The notes: a model not told the origin generated them from the sequence alone. A DNA stretch of 34,046 bases from Candidatus Zixiibacteriota bacterium (GCA_024276275.1 JAJRXM010000043.1:1-34046), one strand, 5' to 3'. Counted from the stretch's first letter, positions 15,343 through 23,291 are shown. Program-made: numbers and translations.

Positions 15343-15863
15343 TATGAAAGGTATTTATCCTGTATAATATGGAGATGATGAGTCGCATGTCCTATTATCA
15401 AAAATGCTAAGGCAGAGACCGAAAAATTGTTTTCAGAAGTTTTCCCGACAATTGAAAACTGCTCAAGAGAAAATGACTTGAATAATGATATGGTCGCCAG
15501 TCGTACAGTTTTAAGCTCATCCAGTAAATCGGTTGCAGTTCGACTGTTGGCATTACTTGTGTCTACATAATTATTTTCATTAAATCCGGGTAGTACAGCA
15601 CTATCCCCTCGGGCATAAGCCAATGCTCTATAAGCAAATACACGCTCTGTATCAATAATATGTATCAATACCTCTTTGGTCGTCCATTTGTTTTCGGCAT
15701 AACGATAGCGATATTTATCATTTGGAATTGCTACGTATAAATCAATAATTTCTTTTAAATTCTGAATCAAATGATCAGTCAGATTGATATCATCGGGAAG
15801 GTAATTCAGATATTTAATTGTGTATTCGGGATATTCACCCGATTTTGGTTTTGAAATTATCAT
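15342..15863 (-). CDS. DinB-superfamily metal-binding protein
   Basis: A 173-residue four-helix-bundle protein of the DinB/YfiT-like family. The signature is KWTTKEVLIHIIDTERVFAYR (60-80), with H68, and a C-terminal GHATHHLHII block (158-167) with several His; together these form the expected three-His metal site. Some family members are thiol transferases using bacillithiol or mycothiol, but the substrate here is unknown. It is inserted between mnmE and mnmG and overlaps mnmG by one base; this is not the usual gene in that place. A second parS-like site lies just upstream. Confidence 0.9.
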   Translation of the reverse strand: MIISKPKSGEYPEYTIKYLNYLPDDINLTDHLIQNLKEIIDLYVAIPNDKYRYRYAENKWTTKEVLIHIIDTERVFAYRALAYARGDSAVLPGFNENNYVDTSNANSRTATDLLDELKTVRLATISLFKSFSLEQFSIVGKTSENNFSVSALAFLIIGHATHHLHIIQDKYLS

Positions 15864-15879
15864 AATTTAGTCGTTCGTT

Positions 15880-15895
15880 GGTTTCACGTGAAACG
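15880..15895. promoter_or_regulatory. parS site 2 (14 of 16)
   Basis: The 14-bp core GTTTCACGTGAAAC is a perfect palindrome; only the two outermost bases differ from the parS consensus (G and G for T and A... on the two ends). It lies in the 35-base gap between mnmE and the DinB-like gene, 2.5 kb from site 1. Confidence 0.85.
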
Positions 15896-15898
15896 TTA

Positions 15899-17293
15899 CT
15901 ATTTTCCTATACAGAATTTTGAAAATATCTTACCTAAGATATCTTCATTATAAACTTTTCCTGTTATTTCGTCAATTTCATTTATTGCAAGACGTAGCTC
16001 AAATGCGGTAAGTTCAGGTGTTTCATTTGTTTGCATCAACTTTAAAGCTTCTTTTAGTTTATTTAATGCTCCGTTTAGTTTCTGTTTATGGCGGGCAGAA
16101 GTTACAATTAACCCCGATGTTAAGTCCGGCATAGTTATCTCTATACGTTTTAGAATCTCTTTTTTTAAGTCGGAAACAGACTTTTTTGTTTTACACGAAA
16201 TAGCAATATAATCAATGTCAATATTAATATCAACCTGTTCAGATTTGTCTAATTTATTGCCTACCAATATGTTATTGGATTTACCGTACTTGTCGATATC
16301 TTTATACAAATAACTTTTCCAGTTTTTTTGGCTGAGATCAAACATCCAGAGAACTAAATCAGCTTTGTTTATAATGCTTTGAGCCGATTTTTGACCTTCC
16401 TTTTCTATCATGCCTGCTGTTTTCCGTAAACCGGCGGTATCAATAATATTGACTTTATAACCACCGAGTTCGATAGATTCAGAAAGATAGTCGCGGGTAG
16501 TTCCCGCTGTCGGGGTTACCAAAGCACGGTTTTGTTTTAAAAGAAGATTAAACAGCGATGATTTTCCGGCATTCGGCCGTCCTGCGATAGCAATTGTATA
16601 TCCTTCTCGGATTATTTTCCCGCCCTTATAGCTGTCTCGAAGTTCTTTGACTTGGGCGATTATTTCCTCTAAGTCTGAAAGAAGCTTCAGCTTCTCTTTT
16701 GGGTCAATTTCATCTTCGGGATAATCAATCGATGCTTCCACCTCGGCAATAATATCAATCAATGATTCGCGGAGCATGCTGACATGCTCCGAATATGCTC
16801 CCGCAAGATGCTCCCGTGCGGAATTATAAGAACTGGTAGTATTGGCAGCGATAATTTCTGCGATAGATTCTGCTTTTGCCAGATCGATATTACCTGATAA
16901 AAATGCAAGTTTGCTGAATTCGCCGGGCTCTGCCATGCGGGCACCGCTTGCAATAATAGCTTCTTGGATACGCATTACAACCTGACGACCGCCGTGACAG
17001 AAAATCTCTATCTGTTCCACTCCGGTATATGATTTCCCGTGCGGCATATATACCGCCATGACTTCATCGATAAACGTATTATCTATATCTACAAATTTTC
17101 CGAATCGTAATAAAAAAGGTTCGGGCTTTTTTTTTCTATCTTTTTTTATCGGTTGAAAATGTCGTTTTAAAAAAGACAAGCTGTGCTTGCCGGCTATACG
17201 GAGAGCAGCTATTCCGCCTTCTCCGGGAGGAGTTATAACAGCGACAATTGTATCATCATCGCTGTTATTATAATTTTTCGTATGCTCATTCAA
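15899..17293 (-). CDS. mnmE: tRNA modification GTPase MnmE
   Basis: A 464-residue MnmE (TrmE), the GTPase partner of MnmG in wobble-uridine modification. N-terminal folate-binding domain DTIVAVITPPGEGGIAALR (14-32) with a 10-residue extension before it; G1 is GRPNAGKSS (238-246), G2 TAGTTRD (262-268), G3 DTAG (285-288), G4 NKLD. The protein ends in FCIGK, the C-terminal CxGK motif required for activity. It lies four bases downstream of yidC. All functional residues appear intact. Confidence 0.97.
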   Translation of the reverse strand: MNEHTKNYNNSDDDTIVAVITPPGEGGIAALRIAGKHSLSFLKRHFQPIKKDRKKKPEPFLLRFGKFVDIDNTFIDEVMAVYMPHGKSYTGVEQIEIFCHGGRQVVMRIQEAIIASGARMAEPGEFSKLAFLSGNIDLAKAESIAEIIAANTTSSYNSAREHLAGAYSEHVSMLRESLIDIIAEVEASIDYPEDEIDPKEKLKLLSDLEEIIAQVKELRDSYKGGKIIREGYTIAIAGRPNAGKSSLFNLLLKQNRALVTPTAGTTRDYLSESIELGGYKVNIIDTAGLRKTAGMIEKEGQKSAQSIINKADLVLWMFDLSQKNWKSYLYKDIDKYGKSNNILVGNKLDKSEQVDINIDIDYIAISCKTKKSVSDLKKEILKRIEITMPDLTSGLIVTSARHKQKLNGALNKLKEALKLMQTNETPELTAFELRLAINEIDEITGKVYNEDILGKIFSKFCIGK

Positions 17294-17297
17294 AATA

Positions 17298-18968
17298 TTA
17301 CGCTGTTTTAATGTTTGTGTTTTTTAACTCTTTGCGTTTAAAGAGGAAATAATCTACAAGAGACATCAATGAGAAGATAGCCCAATATAAGACTAAACCG
17401 GATGCAAACGAATGGAAAGCCCATCCCATAAACACTGGCATGAGATATATAAGTGCTTTATTTTGTTGGGTCCCTGCTCCCATAGTCAGTTTTTGAGATA
17501 GGAATTGAGCTCCTACCATCACAAGTACTAAAATCATATATGGGTCGGTGTATGATGTTGCTCCGCGTGAGAGATCATCAAAAATCCAGAAAAAAGGTGC
17601 ATCACGCAAAAGAATAGTAGAACGGAAGACCGCGAACATAGCAAAGAACAAAGGCATCTGCGGAAGCATCGGCAGGCAACCCGAAATCGGATTGACACCA
17701 TGCTCTTTATATAGCTTCATAGTTTCTTTTTGCATTAGCTGAGGATCTTTACCGTGCTTCTTTTTTATTTCTTCAAGTTGCGGTTGTACCTCTTTCATAG
17801 CATTCATTGACTTAAACGATTTCATAGAAAGTGGAAGGGTAAGAATTTTCACTAAAAAGGCAAAAAGAATAATCACTAAACCATAGTTGGGAACGTATTC
17901 GTACATTTCCGGAAGCAGCCACATAATTGGAACGGCAAATATTTTTATAAGCCATCCAATAAACGGCGTGGTTCCGATATCCATGATATCTTCGAGATGT
18001 ACGTCATAGTCGGCCATCATATGATAATCAAGAGGGCCGACAAATATTGTAAAACTGTCGACCAATGAAACAACATTGGCAAACGGCATCTCTATACCGA
18101 CAGTTACTAACCGCTCGTCAATAATCTCATCTTTTGTCGCAACAGAATTAATGATACCGTTTGCGATTGCAGCATCAGCATTTCTATTTTTTGGTATAAG
18201 AACTGCCGAGAAGTATTTTGAGCGAACTCCTGCCCATTTGGTAGTACCGTCTAATGTTTGTTTTAATTTATTATCTTCAAAGTCATCAAGTTTTTCAAGA
18301 GAACCGCCTTGATATGTTATGGCGTTCATGACGTCGTAGTCAGTTTTCGGTTGAGGCTCTGTTACTCCGAGAGGAGTATTCCAAATCAGGGAGTATTTTC
18401 CGGTAAGACCCATCTTCGACGGTTCTATAAGTTCTATATCTAAATCATAATGATAGGTGTCAGGATAAAAACGATAATGTTTTTTTATGGCGGAACCGTC
18501 AGCTTTTACAAACTGATATGTCATGGAAAACTCACCGGAATTTGCGTAGAATGTTCCCGGTTGATGTGAAGATTCAAAAGTAGTTTGTGCGGTATTGTAT
18601 GTACCGCCTGCAAATGAAGCAGAAGGTGTGGCAAATTGAGCATCAGGAATCATCTCAATCATCTCACCGTTGCGGTATGTGTAGTCCTTCAAAAGTAATG
18701 ATACAGGTCCGCCGCCGAAAGTGCTTAGTTTTACAATATATTTGTTTGTTTCAACAATTATAGTATCATTGACAACTGTTTGTCGGGTTCTATCTGTAGT
18801 TGCTGAATCTGTTTGTGTGGTTAATGCGGGAGAAACAGAAGCAGGTTCCATAGAGTTATTATATTGAGAATCAACAGTAAATGGAGTTTGATTTGCTGTT
18901 ACTGTTGTGTCGGTAATTGTTTCTTTGACCGGTGGTTGGTATGGAGTGTAAAGCCCCATTGATTCCAT
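17298..18968 (-). CDS. yidC: Membrane protein insertase YidC (N-terminal anchor out of frame)
   Basis: The in-frame part has 556 residues. After a Thr-rich linker there is the large periplasmic beta-domain (about 70-320), then the conserved 60-kDa insertase core: GWLIKIFAVPIMWLLPEMYEY, YGLVIILFAFLVKILTLPLS, the cytoplasmic QPQLEEIKKKHGKDP hairpin, GVNPISGCLPMLPQMPLFFAMF and two final segments. YidC inserts membrane proteins with or without SecYEG. Gram-negative YidC starts with a membrane anchor, which this frame lacks; a perfect one is found just upstream in another frame (18953-19033). A 1-nt shift is therefore inferred. The ATG at 18968 is only the first Met of the downstream frame and lacks a proper ribosome-binding site. 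Confidence 0.93.
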   Translation of the reverse strand: MESMGLYTPYQPPVKETITDTTVTANQTPFTVDSQYNNSMEPASVSPALTTQTDSATTDRTRQTVVNDTIIVETNKYIVKLSTFGGGPVSLLLKDYTYRNGEMIEMIPDAQFATPSASFAGGTYNTAQTTFESSHQPGTFYANSGEFSMTYQFVKADGSAIKKHYRFYPDTYHYDLDIELIEPSKMGLTGKYSLIWNTPLGVTEPQPKTDYDVMNAITYQGGSLEKLDDFEDNKLKQTLDGTTKWAGVRSKYFSAVLIPKNRNADAAIANGIINSVATKDEIIDERLVTVGIEMPFANVVSLVDSFTIFVGPLDYHMMADYDVHLEDIMDIGTTPFIGWLIKIFAVPIMWLLPEMYEYVPNYGLVIILFAFLVKILTLPLSMKSFKSMNAMKEVQPQLEEIKKKHGKDPQLMQKETMKLYKEHGVNPISGCLPMLPQMPLFFAMFAVFRSTILLRDAPFFWIFDDLSRGATSYTDPYMILVLVMVGAQFLSQKLTMGAGTQQNKALIYLMPVFMGWAFHSFASGLVLYWAIFSLMSLVDYFLFKRKELKNTNIKTA

Positions 18969-19033
18969 GATATCAAAATAAAAAATATCAGCAATCCTAA
19001 TGCGACAACAAGCCCTATAGTTTTTTTATCCAA
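18953..19033 (-). other. yidC: Out-of-frame N-terminal membrane anchor of yidC
   Basis: Read from a TTG at 19031-19033 this gives Asp-Lys-Lys-Thr followed by GLVVALGLLIFFILIS and WNQWG, exactly the kind of anchor with which YidC begins; AAGGGA lies about eight bases upstream as ribosome-binding site. The frame passes the run of four C (plus strand 18954-18957), after which the downstream frame continues plausibly with LYTPYQPP. One extra base in that run would restore a protein of about 578 residues. Confidence 0.8.
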
Positions 19034-19122
19034 TGAAATATCCCTTATCTCAAATTATTATTATCTTTTTTCGTTCTACTTTTTTTACAAATCATAAATA
19101 TAATACTCTTTATACCAATTAT

Positions 19123-19392
19123 TTATTCAACTGGGTCATAACCGCCGTCATGCCACGGGTGGCATCGGAGCAGGCGTTTAGCTGCCATCATGCTCCCTCG
19201 AAATGCTCCGTATTTCCGCAAGGCATCTTCGGCATAATGTGAACAGGTCGGATAGAATCTGCAATTATTCCCAAAAATAGGTGATAACGTTATGCGGTAT
19301 ATATATATAGCAAATATAAGGGGGTATGCGACGTAAGTTGATATTTTACGCCAAACTGTTAATTCTTTCGAATAATCCAGAGATTTCAGCAT
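19123..19392 (-). CDS. yidD: Membrane protein insertion efficiency factor YidD
   Basis: A protein of about 89 residues of the YidD (DUF37) family. The block [25 protein letters not shown], containing the conserved Cys and Pro residues, and [16 protein letters not shown] at the C-terminus are diagnostic. It has a hydrophobic amphipathic N-terminus. The frame extends upstream to a TTG at 19425, but the ATG at 19392 gives the usual length and is preferred. It overlaps the 3' end of rnpA by 47 bases, and a 90-base gap separates it from yidC. YidD assists YidC-dependent insertion. Confidence 0.92.
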   Translation of the reverse strand: MLKSLDYSKELTVWRKISTYVAYPLIFAIYIYRITLSPIFGNNCRFYPTCSHYAEDALRKYGAFRGSMMAAKRLLRCHPWHDGGYDPVE

Positions 19393-19693
19393 TAATTTGC
19401 TCAAATGAAGCTCGTTTACCGGCAACTTTTGGAAGAATTGCTATATGGTAATCAGATTGTAAAGACTGATTATTTAAGCGAATTGCCTCTTTGTATAATC
19501 GTTTTATCCGGTTTCTTTCAACTGCGTTGCCAAGTTTTCTGCCTACCAAGACAGCGTATTTAAACTCATCGGCAACTCTGTAAAAGAGTAAAAAACAATC
19601 CCCGGACAACTTATGACCACTTTTCAGAAGATCGTTAATAGCGACCTTGCTCTTGAGGCTTTTCTTCCCGGGGAGTTTATTTCTTACGAGCAA
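19346..19693 (-). CDS. rnpA: Ribonuclease P protein component
   Basis: A 115-residue RnpA that binds the RNase P RNA and helps remove 5' leaders from pre-tRNAs. The family motif [23 protein letters not shown] (about 51-73) carries the conserved RNRIKR helix. The N-terminus [22 protein letters not shown] is a normal RnpA start, and no ATG precedes it, so the TTG at 19693 is taken; this overlaps rpmH by 17 bases. Such an overlap of rpmH and rnpA is known in some lineages and suggests coupled translation. Confidence 0.93.
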   Translation of the reverse strand: MLVRNKLPGKKSLKSKVAINDLLKSGHKLSGDCFLLFYRVADEFKYAVLVGRKLGNAVERNRIKRLYKEAIRLNNQSLQSDYHIAILPKVAGKRASFEQINAEISGLFERINSLA

Positions 19694-19829
19694 CTTTAAC
19701 GGTTAATCTTTTTCTACCTTTAGCACGACGACGGGCGAGGACTCTTCGTCCGCCTTTTGTCGACATACGTGCTCTAAAACCGTGGTCATTTAACTTCTTA
19801 CGGTTTGATGGTTGAAACGTTCTTTTCAT
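19677..19829 (-). CDS. rpmH: 50S ribosomal protein L34
   Basis: A 50-residue L34 found by reading the minus strand from the ATG at 19829: it begins [12 protein letters not shown], continues with [20 protein letters not shown] and ends RKK before TAA at 19677. It is highly basic, as expected, and slightly longer than the 44-46 residues typical of the family because of a C-terminal basic tail. AAGGAAG serves as ribosome-binding site. It overlaps rnpA by 17 bases. dnaA, often divergent from rpmH, is absent: the divergent gene is a methyltransferase. Confidence 0.96.
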   Translation of the reverse strand: MKRTFQPSNRKKLNDHGFRARMSTKGGRRVLARRRAKGRKRLTVKVARKK

Positions 19830-19854
19830 ATCATTCTTCCTTTAAATTAGCCCG

Positions 19855-19884
19855 ATAATATACACAAATTTGAATAATAGGCAA
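19855..19884 (-). promoter_or_regulatory. Promoter of the rpmH operon
   Basis: On the minus strand TTGCCT (19879-19884) and TATTAT (19855-19860) are separated by 18 bp, a good sigma70-type promoter about 25 bases before the rpmH ATG. It would drive rpmH, rnpA and yidD. Confidence 0.6.
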
Positions 19885-19960
19885 GAAATTAATAGACGAA
19901 GAATTTAATTATTTAGAACCGATTTCTTTATTTAACAGAAATATATGTTATATTCAATTT

Positions 19961-20605
19961 ATGGCAGATTATGATAACAGTTATAGCTCTCACAATGCTG
20001 TTTTTGGGGAAAAACCGGAGAAAATACTGGTCGATTTTTATAAACAAATCGATAATTCTGACCCGATATTAGATATCGGAGCCGGCCAAGGCAGGCACAG
20101 TTTGTTTTTAGCTCAAAATGGATATGCAGTCGAAGCTTTGGAACCATCAAAAATCGGGATAGAACAAATTCAAAATATTGCTGAAAAAAACTCGTTTCCG
20201 ATATTTCTTTCTCAATGTGATCTTTCTGATTTTGAACCGAGAGTAGATTATTATTCTGCCGTTCTCATTTTTGGACTTTTGCAAATTTTGACAAGAGATG
20301 AAATCGATTCTTTGATAAAATCTTTATATGACTGGACTGCCGAGGAGTCGCTTATTTTTATCACATCCTTTTCAACTGAGGAACCGACGTTTGAATCGCA
20401 TAAAAAGAATGACAAAGAAGTCGGCAAGAATTCATTTGTAGATTCAAAAGGGATGTTGCGGACGTATTTGGAACCGAACGAAATTTTGGAAATGTTTCCG
20501 AACTATAAAGTTCTACATCATAAAGAGTATCTGGGTGAAGAACATCATCATGGCGACGGTATCATGCAGCAGCATGCGGTAATCGAAGCAGTTTTTAAGG
20601 TGTAG
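19961..20605 (+). CDS. Class I SAM-dependent methyltransferase
   Basis: A 214-residue methyltransferase. Motif I is ILDIGAGQGRHSLFLA (about 38-53), followed by an acidic EALEPS strand end that binds the ribose of SAM and by a QCDLSDF motif. The spacing resembles TehB-like small-molecule methyltransferases. The C-terminus is His-rich (KEYLGEEHHHGDG and QQHAV), which may bind a metal. The substrate cannot be predicted. It is divergent from rpmH and precedes the DUF6884 gene by five bases, so it may share a transcript with the next two genes. Confidence 0.85.
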   Translation: MADYDNSYSSHNAVFGEKPEKILVDFYKQIDNSDPILDIGAGQGRHSLFLAQNGYAVEALEPSKIGIEQIQNIAEKNSFPIFLSQCDLSDFEPRVDYYSAVLIFGLLQILTRDEIDSLIKSLYDWTAEESLIFITSFSTEEPTFESHKKNDKEVGKNSFVDSKGMLRTYLEPNEILEMFPNYKVLHHKEYLGEEHHHGDGIMQQHAVIEAVFKV

Positions 20606-20610
20606 GATCT

Positions 20611-21027
20611 ATGAAAAAAATTGTTTTAATATCCTGCGTAAGTAAAAAATTATCTGTTAAGTCGACGGTAAAAGATTTGTATATCAGCCCGCTCTTTAAA
20701 TATAATTATAAATATGCTAAAACTTTTAATCCTGATGATATTTATGTTCTATCGGCAAAGTTTGGATTATTAAATACTGAACAAGAAATTGAGCCGTACG
20801 AGCTTACATTAAATAATATGAAGACACATGAAATAAAAGCCTGGAGCGAAAAAGTATTAGGTCAGTTAAACGATGTTTCTGATTTAAGCATTGATGAATA
20901 TACATTTTTAGCGGGAGAAAAGTATAGAAAATTTCTTTTACCTCAAATTAATCACTATAAAGTCCCATTAAAAGGAATGCCGATAGGAAAGCAACTACAG
21001 TATATGAAAAAATTGTTGAATGTGTGA
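20611..21027 (+). CDS. DUF6884-like protein
   Basis: A 138-residue protein that starts with IVLISCVSKKLS and continues with DLYISPLFKYNYKYA, IYVLSAKFGLLN and IEPYELTLNNM. The CSKK, DLY.SPLF, LSAKFGLL and PYE.TL blocks are the hallmarks of the DUF6884 family, whose biochemical role is not established (a relation to YaaA-like proteins has been suggested by fold). No membrane segment or signal peptide is present. Its TGA overlaps the start of the GIY-YIG-like gene by eight bases, so the two are made together. Confidence 0.82.
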   Translation: MKKIVLISCVSKKLSVKSTVKDLYISPLFKYNYKYAKTFNPDDIYVLSAKFGLLNTEQEIEPYELTLNNMKTHEIKAWSEKVLGQLNDVSDLSIDEYTFLAGEKYRKFLLPQINHYKVPLKGMPIGKQLQYMKKLLNV

Positions 21028-21652
21028 TAATTGTAAACAGATACATCATCTTTTTCATTTTCAACCTATTCATAATTTTCTAATTGATAAAGAAAAGATA
21101 CCTCAAAACGGAATATATATTCTATTTGAAAAAGGTGAGATTGGACATGATGTAAATCGTATTGTAAGAGTTGGAACACATACCGGTAATAATCAATTGT
21201 ATTCAAGACTTAAACAACATTTTATAAAAGAAAATAAAGATAGAAGTATATTTCGTAAAAATATTGGTAGAGCTTTTCTAAACAAAGAAAATAATTCGCT
21301 CTTATCAAATTGGGAAATTGATTTAACAACAAGAGAGAACAAGTTAAAATATATTGAAAAATATAAAGTAGAAACGATAAAGCTCGAGAAAAGAATAACA
21401 AATTATATTCAGAAAAATTTTACATTTGTTGTTATACCTATAGAAGAAAAAGAAAAACGTCTTGATATAGAATCAAAGATAATATCTACCGTTTCACTTT
21501 GTGAAGAATGCAAGCCTTCTGACGAATGGTTTGGAAATTTTTCTCCCAAAGAAAAAATTCGTAAAAGTGGACTATGGTTGGTAAATGGTCTTTGGAAAAA
21601 ACCAATAAGCTCTGAAGAAATAGAACAATTGAAAGAAAGAGTTAATATATAA
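21020..21652 (+). CDS. GIY-YIG-like nuclease-fold protein with two CxxC pairs
   Basis: A 210-residue protein. The segment NGIYILFEKGE (30-40) followed by RIVRVGTHTGNNQLYSRLKQHF (47-68) matches the core of the GIY-YIG fold, with GIY at 31-33, VG at 51-52 in place of YIG, and a following Arg (R63) on the helix. A conserved Glu could be E152 or a neighbour in the RLDIESKIIS helix, which is the usual position of the metal-binding acidic residue. MCDNC at the start and LCEEC near residue 158 form two CxxC pairs that may bind zinc. It overlaps the DUF6884 gene by eight bases; a bidirectional terminator follows. Nuclease activity is not proven. Confidence 0.72.
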   Translation: MCDNCKQIHHLFHFQPIHNFLIDKEKIPQNGIYILFEKGEIGHDVNRIVRVGTHTGNNQLYSRLKQHFIKENKDRSIFRKNIGRAFLNKENNSLLSNWEIDLTTRENKLKYIEKYKVETIKLEKRITNYIQKNFTFVVIPIEEKEKRLDIESKIISTVSLCEECKPSDEWFGNFSPKEKIRKSGLWLVNGLWKKPISSEEIEQLKERVNI

Positions 21653-21653
21653 A

Positions 21654-21679
21654 AAAGCAGGAACATAAGTTCCTGCTTT
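21654..21679. terminator. Bidirectional intrinsic terminator
   Basis: AAAGCAGGAAC (21654-21664), loop ATAA, GTTCCTGCTTT (21669-21679): an 11-bp perfect stem with A and T runs on both sides, between the convergent GIY-YIG-like gene and the Cys/His-rich gene. Confidence 0.85.
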
Positions 21680-21704
21680 AAGTTTTTGGAATTATACTCA
21701 ATCT

Positions 21705-22217
21705 CTAATGGTTATGTCCGTCGTGGGATTCCTTAGTGCCGGGTATCATCTTTTTCATTTCTTCCGCATTTTTATCAGCCCAAGCATGTAATTCTTTTAC
21801 AACTTCAGGATTGTCAGATGTGAAAAGAGTTATACCGCCGTTTTCGGTGTCAACTTTTTCATGTTTCAGCCCTTTAGGAAATAAAGACCCTAAAGCCATG
21901 CAGCTTCCACACATCTCAATTTTTTCACCAGACATTAATTTTTTACTCATTGCTTCCATGTTTTTTTCAGCTCTTTTATGAGCTTCCATGAATTCAGGAG
22001 TAACAGTACAGACAGACATAACTCCATTGGAAATATTGTGTTGTTCCCATTTCATGTTTTGCATTAAGCCTTTTTCAGCGGACAAGTTTTTACACATTCC
22101 GCAATTTTCCATGTCAAACCATTTGGCTTCCCCGGTATTACCGGTCTCATCTGCCTGTACCATACCGATACCGATCAGCAAAGCAAGAGCAAGAGTTATC
22201 ATGATTAACTTTTTCAT
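21705..22217 (-). CDS. Exported Cys/His-rich protein of unknown function
   Basis: A 170-residue protein with a signal peptide (residues 1-22, cleaved after VQA). The mature part has two CxxC pairs, ENCGMCKNL near residues 38-45 and EMCGSCMAL near 101-109, plus one more Cys in SVCTVT, several Met residues, and a tail SHDGHNH. These could bind metal or undergo redox cycling in the periplasm. No named family is recognised; CGMC and CGSC pairs are reminiscent of thioredoxin-like or copper-handling proteins but the fold is not evident. AGGAGA precedes the ATG. It is a single gene ending at a bidirectional terminator. Confidence 0.8.
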   Translation of the reverse strand: MKKLIMITLALALLIGIGMVQADETGNTGEAKWFDMENCGMCKNLSAEKGLMQNMKWEQHNISNGVMSVCTVTPEFMEAHKRAEKNMEAMSKKLMSGEKIEMCGSCMALGSLFPKGLKHEKVDTENGGITLFTSDNPEVVKELHAWADKNAEEMKKMIPGTKESHDGHNH

Positions 22218-22421
22218 TTTGTAAATCTCCTGTGTTATGAATTTAGATACTTATAAAATATAATATGCATCTGTTGTAGTTCGCAATCACTTTTTAGACA
22301 AATAAGAACTATAATTCTACAAAGAGTGTGATAAGGTATTTTACAGTATTAACTTATGTAGCTGTTTATATCTTAGTTTTTTTATCTGCTTGACAAACCC
22401 ATCACTATTTTGCTCTTTCGC

Positions 22422-22958
22422 ATGATGACTAAAGGCATACAATATATATTAACAGCAACACTTTTTTTTACTCTTATGAATATAGGGGTAAAATATCTGC
22501 ATAATATCCCTGCCTATGAAATTGTATTTTTTCGTGCATTGGTTTCACTTGTTGTTTGTTACGTCATGATTAAAAAGCAAAAAATATATCCATGGGGGAA
22601 TGATAAAAAAAATCTATTGCTGCGTGGTATTTTTGGAACCTCCGGTTTGCTAATGTATTTTTATACAATACAACAGATGCCGCTAGCCTCGGCAGTTACT
22701 ATACAATACCTTTCACCGATTTTTACAATTATTATAGCAGGCTTTATGCTCAAAGAACAGCCAAGACCTATTCAATGGTTGTTTTTCCTGCTATCATTTT
22801 CGGGAGTTATAATGATTAAAGGTTTTGACCCGAGAATTCTACCGGTTGATGTTGTCATCGGAGTATCTGCTGCAGTTTGTTCCGGGTTTGCTTATAATTT
22901 TATTCGGAAACTCAAAAAGAGTGATCATCCGTTAGTCGTAGTTTTGTATTTTCCGTGA
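22422..22958 (+). pseudogene. EamA/DMT family transporter, 5' part (in-frame TGA)
   Basis: N-terminal portion of a ten-helix drug/metabolite transporter. The first EamA repeat is complete: ILTATLFFTLMNIGVKYL, EIVFFRALVSLVVCYVMI, MPLASAVTIQYLSPIFTIIIAG and the start of the second repeat (VVIGVSAAVCSGFAYNFIRKL). The frame is ended by TGA at 22956-22958, right after VVVLYFP, a point where homologues continue without a break. A TTG at 22410 extends the frame slightly; the ATG pair at 22422-22427 is preferred. Reading continues in the same frame in the next entry. The substrate is unknown. Confidence 0.85.
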
Positions 22959-23261
22959 GTAACGGTTCCGGTTGTCGGGATTTACACTATGTTTAACTGG
23001 GTCAGACCTGAGCTTTTGGATTGGTTAATATTATTAGTTGTTGGAATAGCAACGACGATTGCACAAATATATATGACCAAAGCATACCAACTTGAAAGAG
23101 CCTCTAATGTCAGCAATTTTAATTATCTTGGTTCTGTTTATGCACTTCTTGTAGGATATTTTTTGTTTGGAGAATCAATAGGAATACTCGGATTATCGGG
23201 TATGGCTGTTATTTTTATAGGAGTGCTTTTATCGGCACGGTTTAAAACAAAAACGATATAA
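22959..23261 (+). pseudogene. EamA/DMT family transporter, 3' part (same frame, after TGA)
   Basis: The frame immediately after the TGA reads VTVPVVGIYTMFNWVRPELL and then the last membrane helices of the second EamA repeat: LILLVVGIATTIAQIYMTKAYQLERAS, NYLGSVYALLVGYFLFGE and GLSGMAVIFIGVLLSARF. With the first part it forms one gene of about 280 codons, the normal length. No frame change is needed; one substitution (for example TTA to TGA) explains the break. An ATG at 22989 could give a short product but has no ribosome-binding site. A terminator overlaps the TAA stop. Confidence 0.85.
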
Positions 23262-23291
23262 AAAACCGACAACGATTTGTTGTCGGTTTTT
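23261..23291. terminator. Bidirectional intrinsic terminator
   Basis: AAAAACCGACAAC (23261-23273), loop GATTT, GTTGTCGGTTTTT (23279-23291), a 13-bp perfect stem including the A/T flanks. It separates the EamA gene from the convergent M1-like gene. Confidence 0.88.

Noticed and set aside
18953-18968. Programmed frameshifting in yidC
   Set aside because: A run of only four identical bases and no stimulatory structure were seen; error or mutation is simpler.
19831-19960. Origin in the rpmH upstream gap
   Set aside because: Only one imperfect DnaA-box-like sequence, and the space is occupied by the rpmH promoter.
22956-22958. Recoding of TGA (selenocysteine or reassigned codon) in the EamA gene
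   Set aside because: No convincing SECIS-like hairpin follows, the site is not a Cys position, and TGA ends the DUF6884 gene and the DUF1444-like gene in this window.
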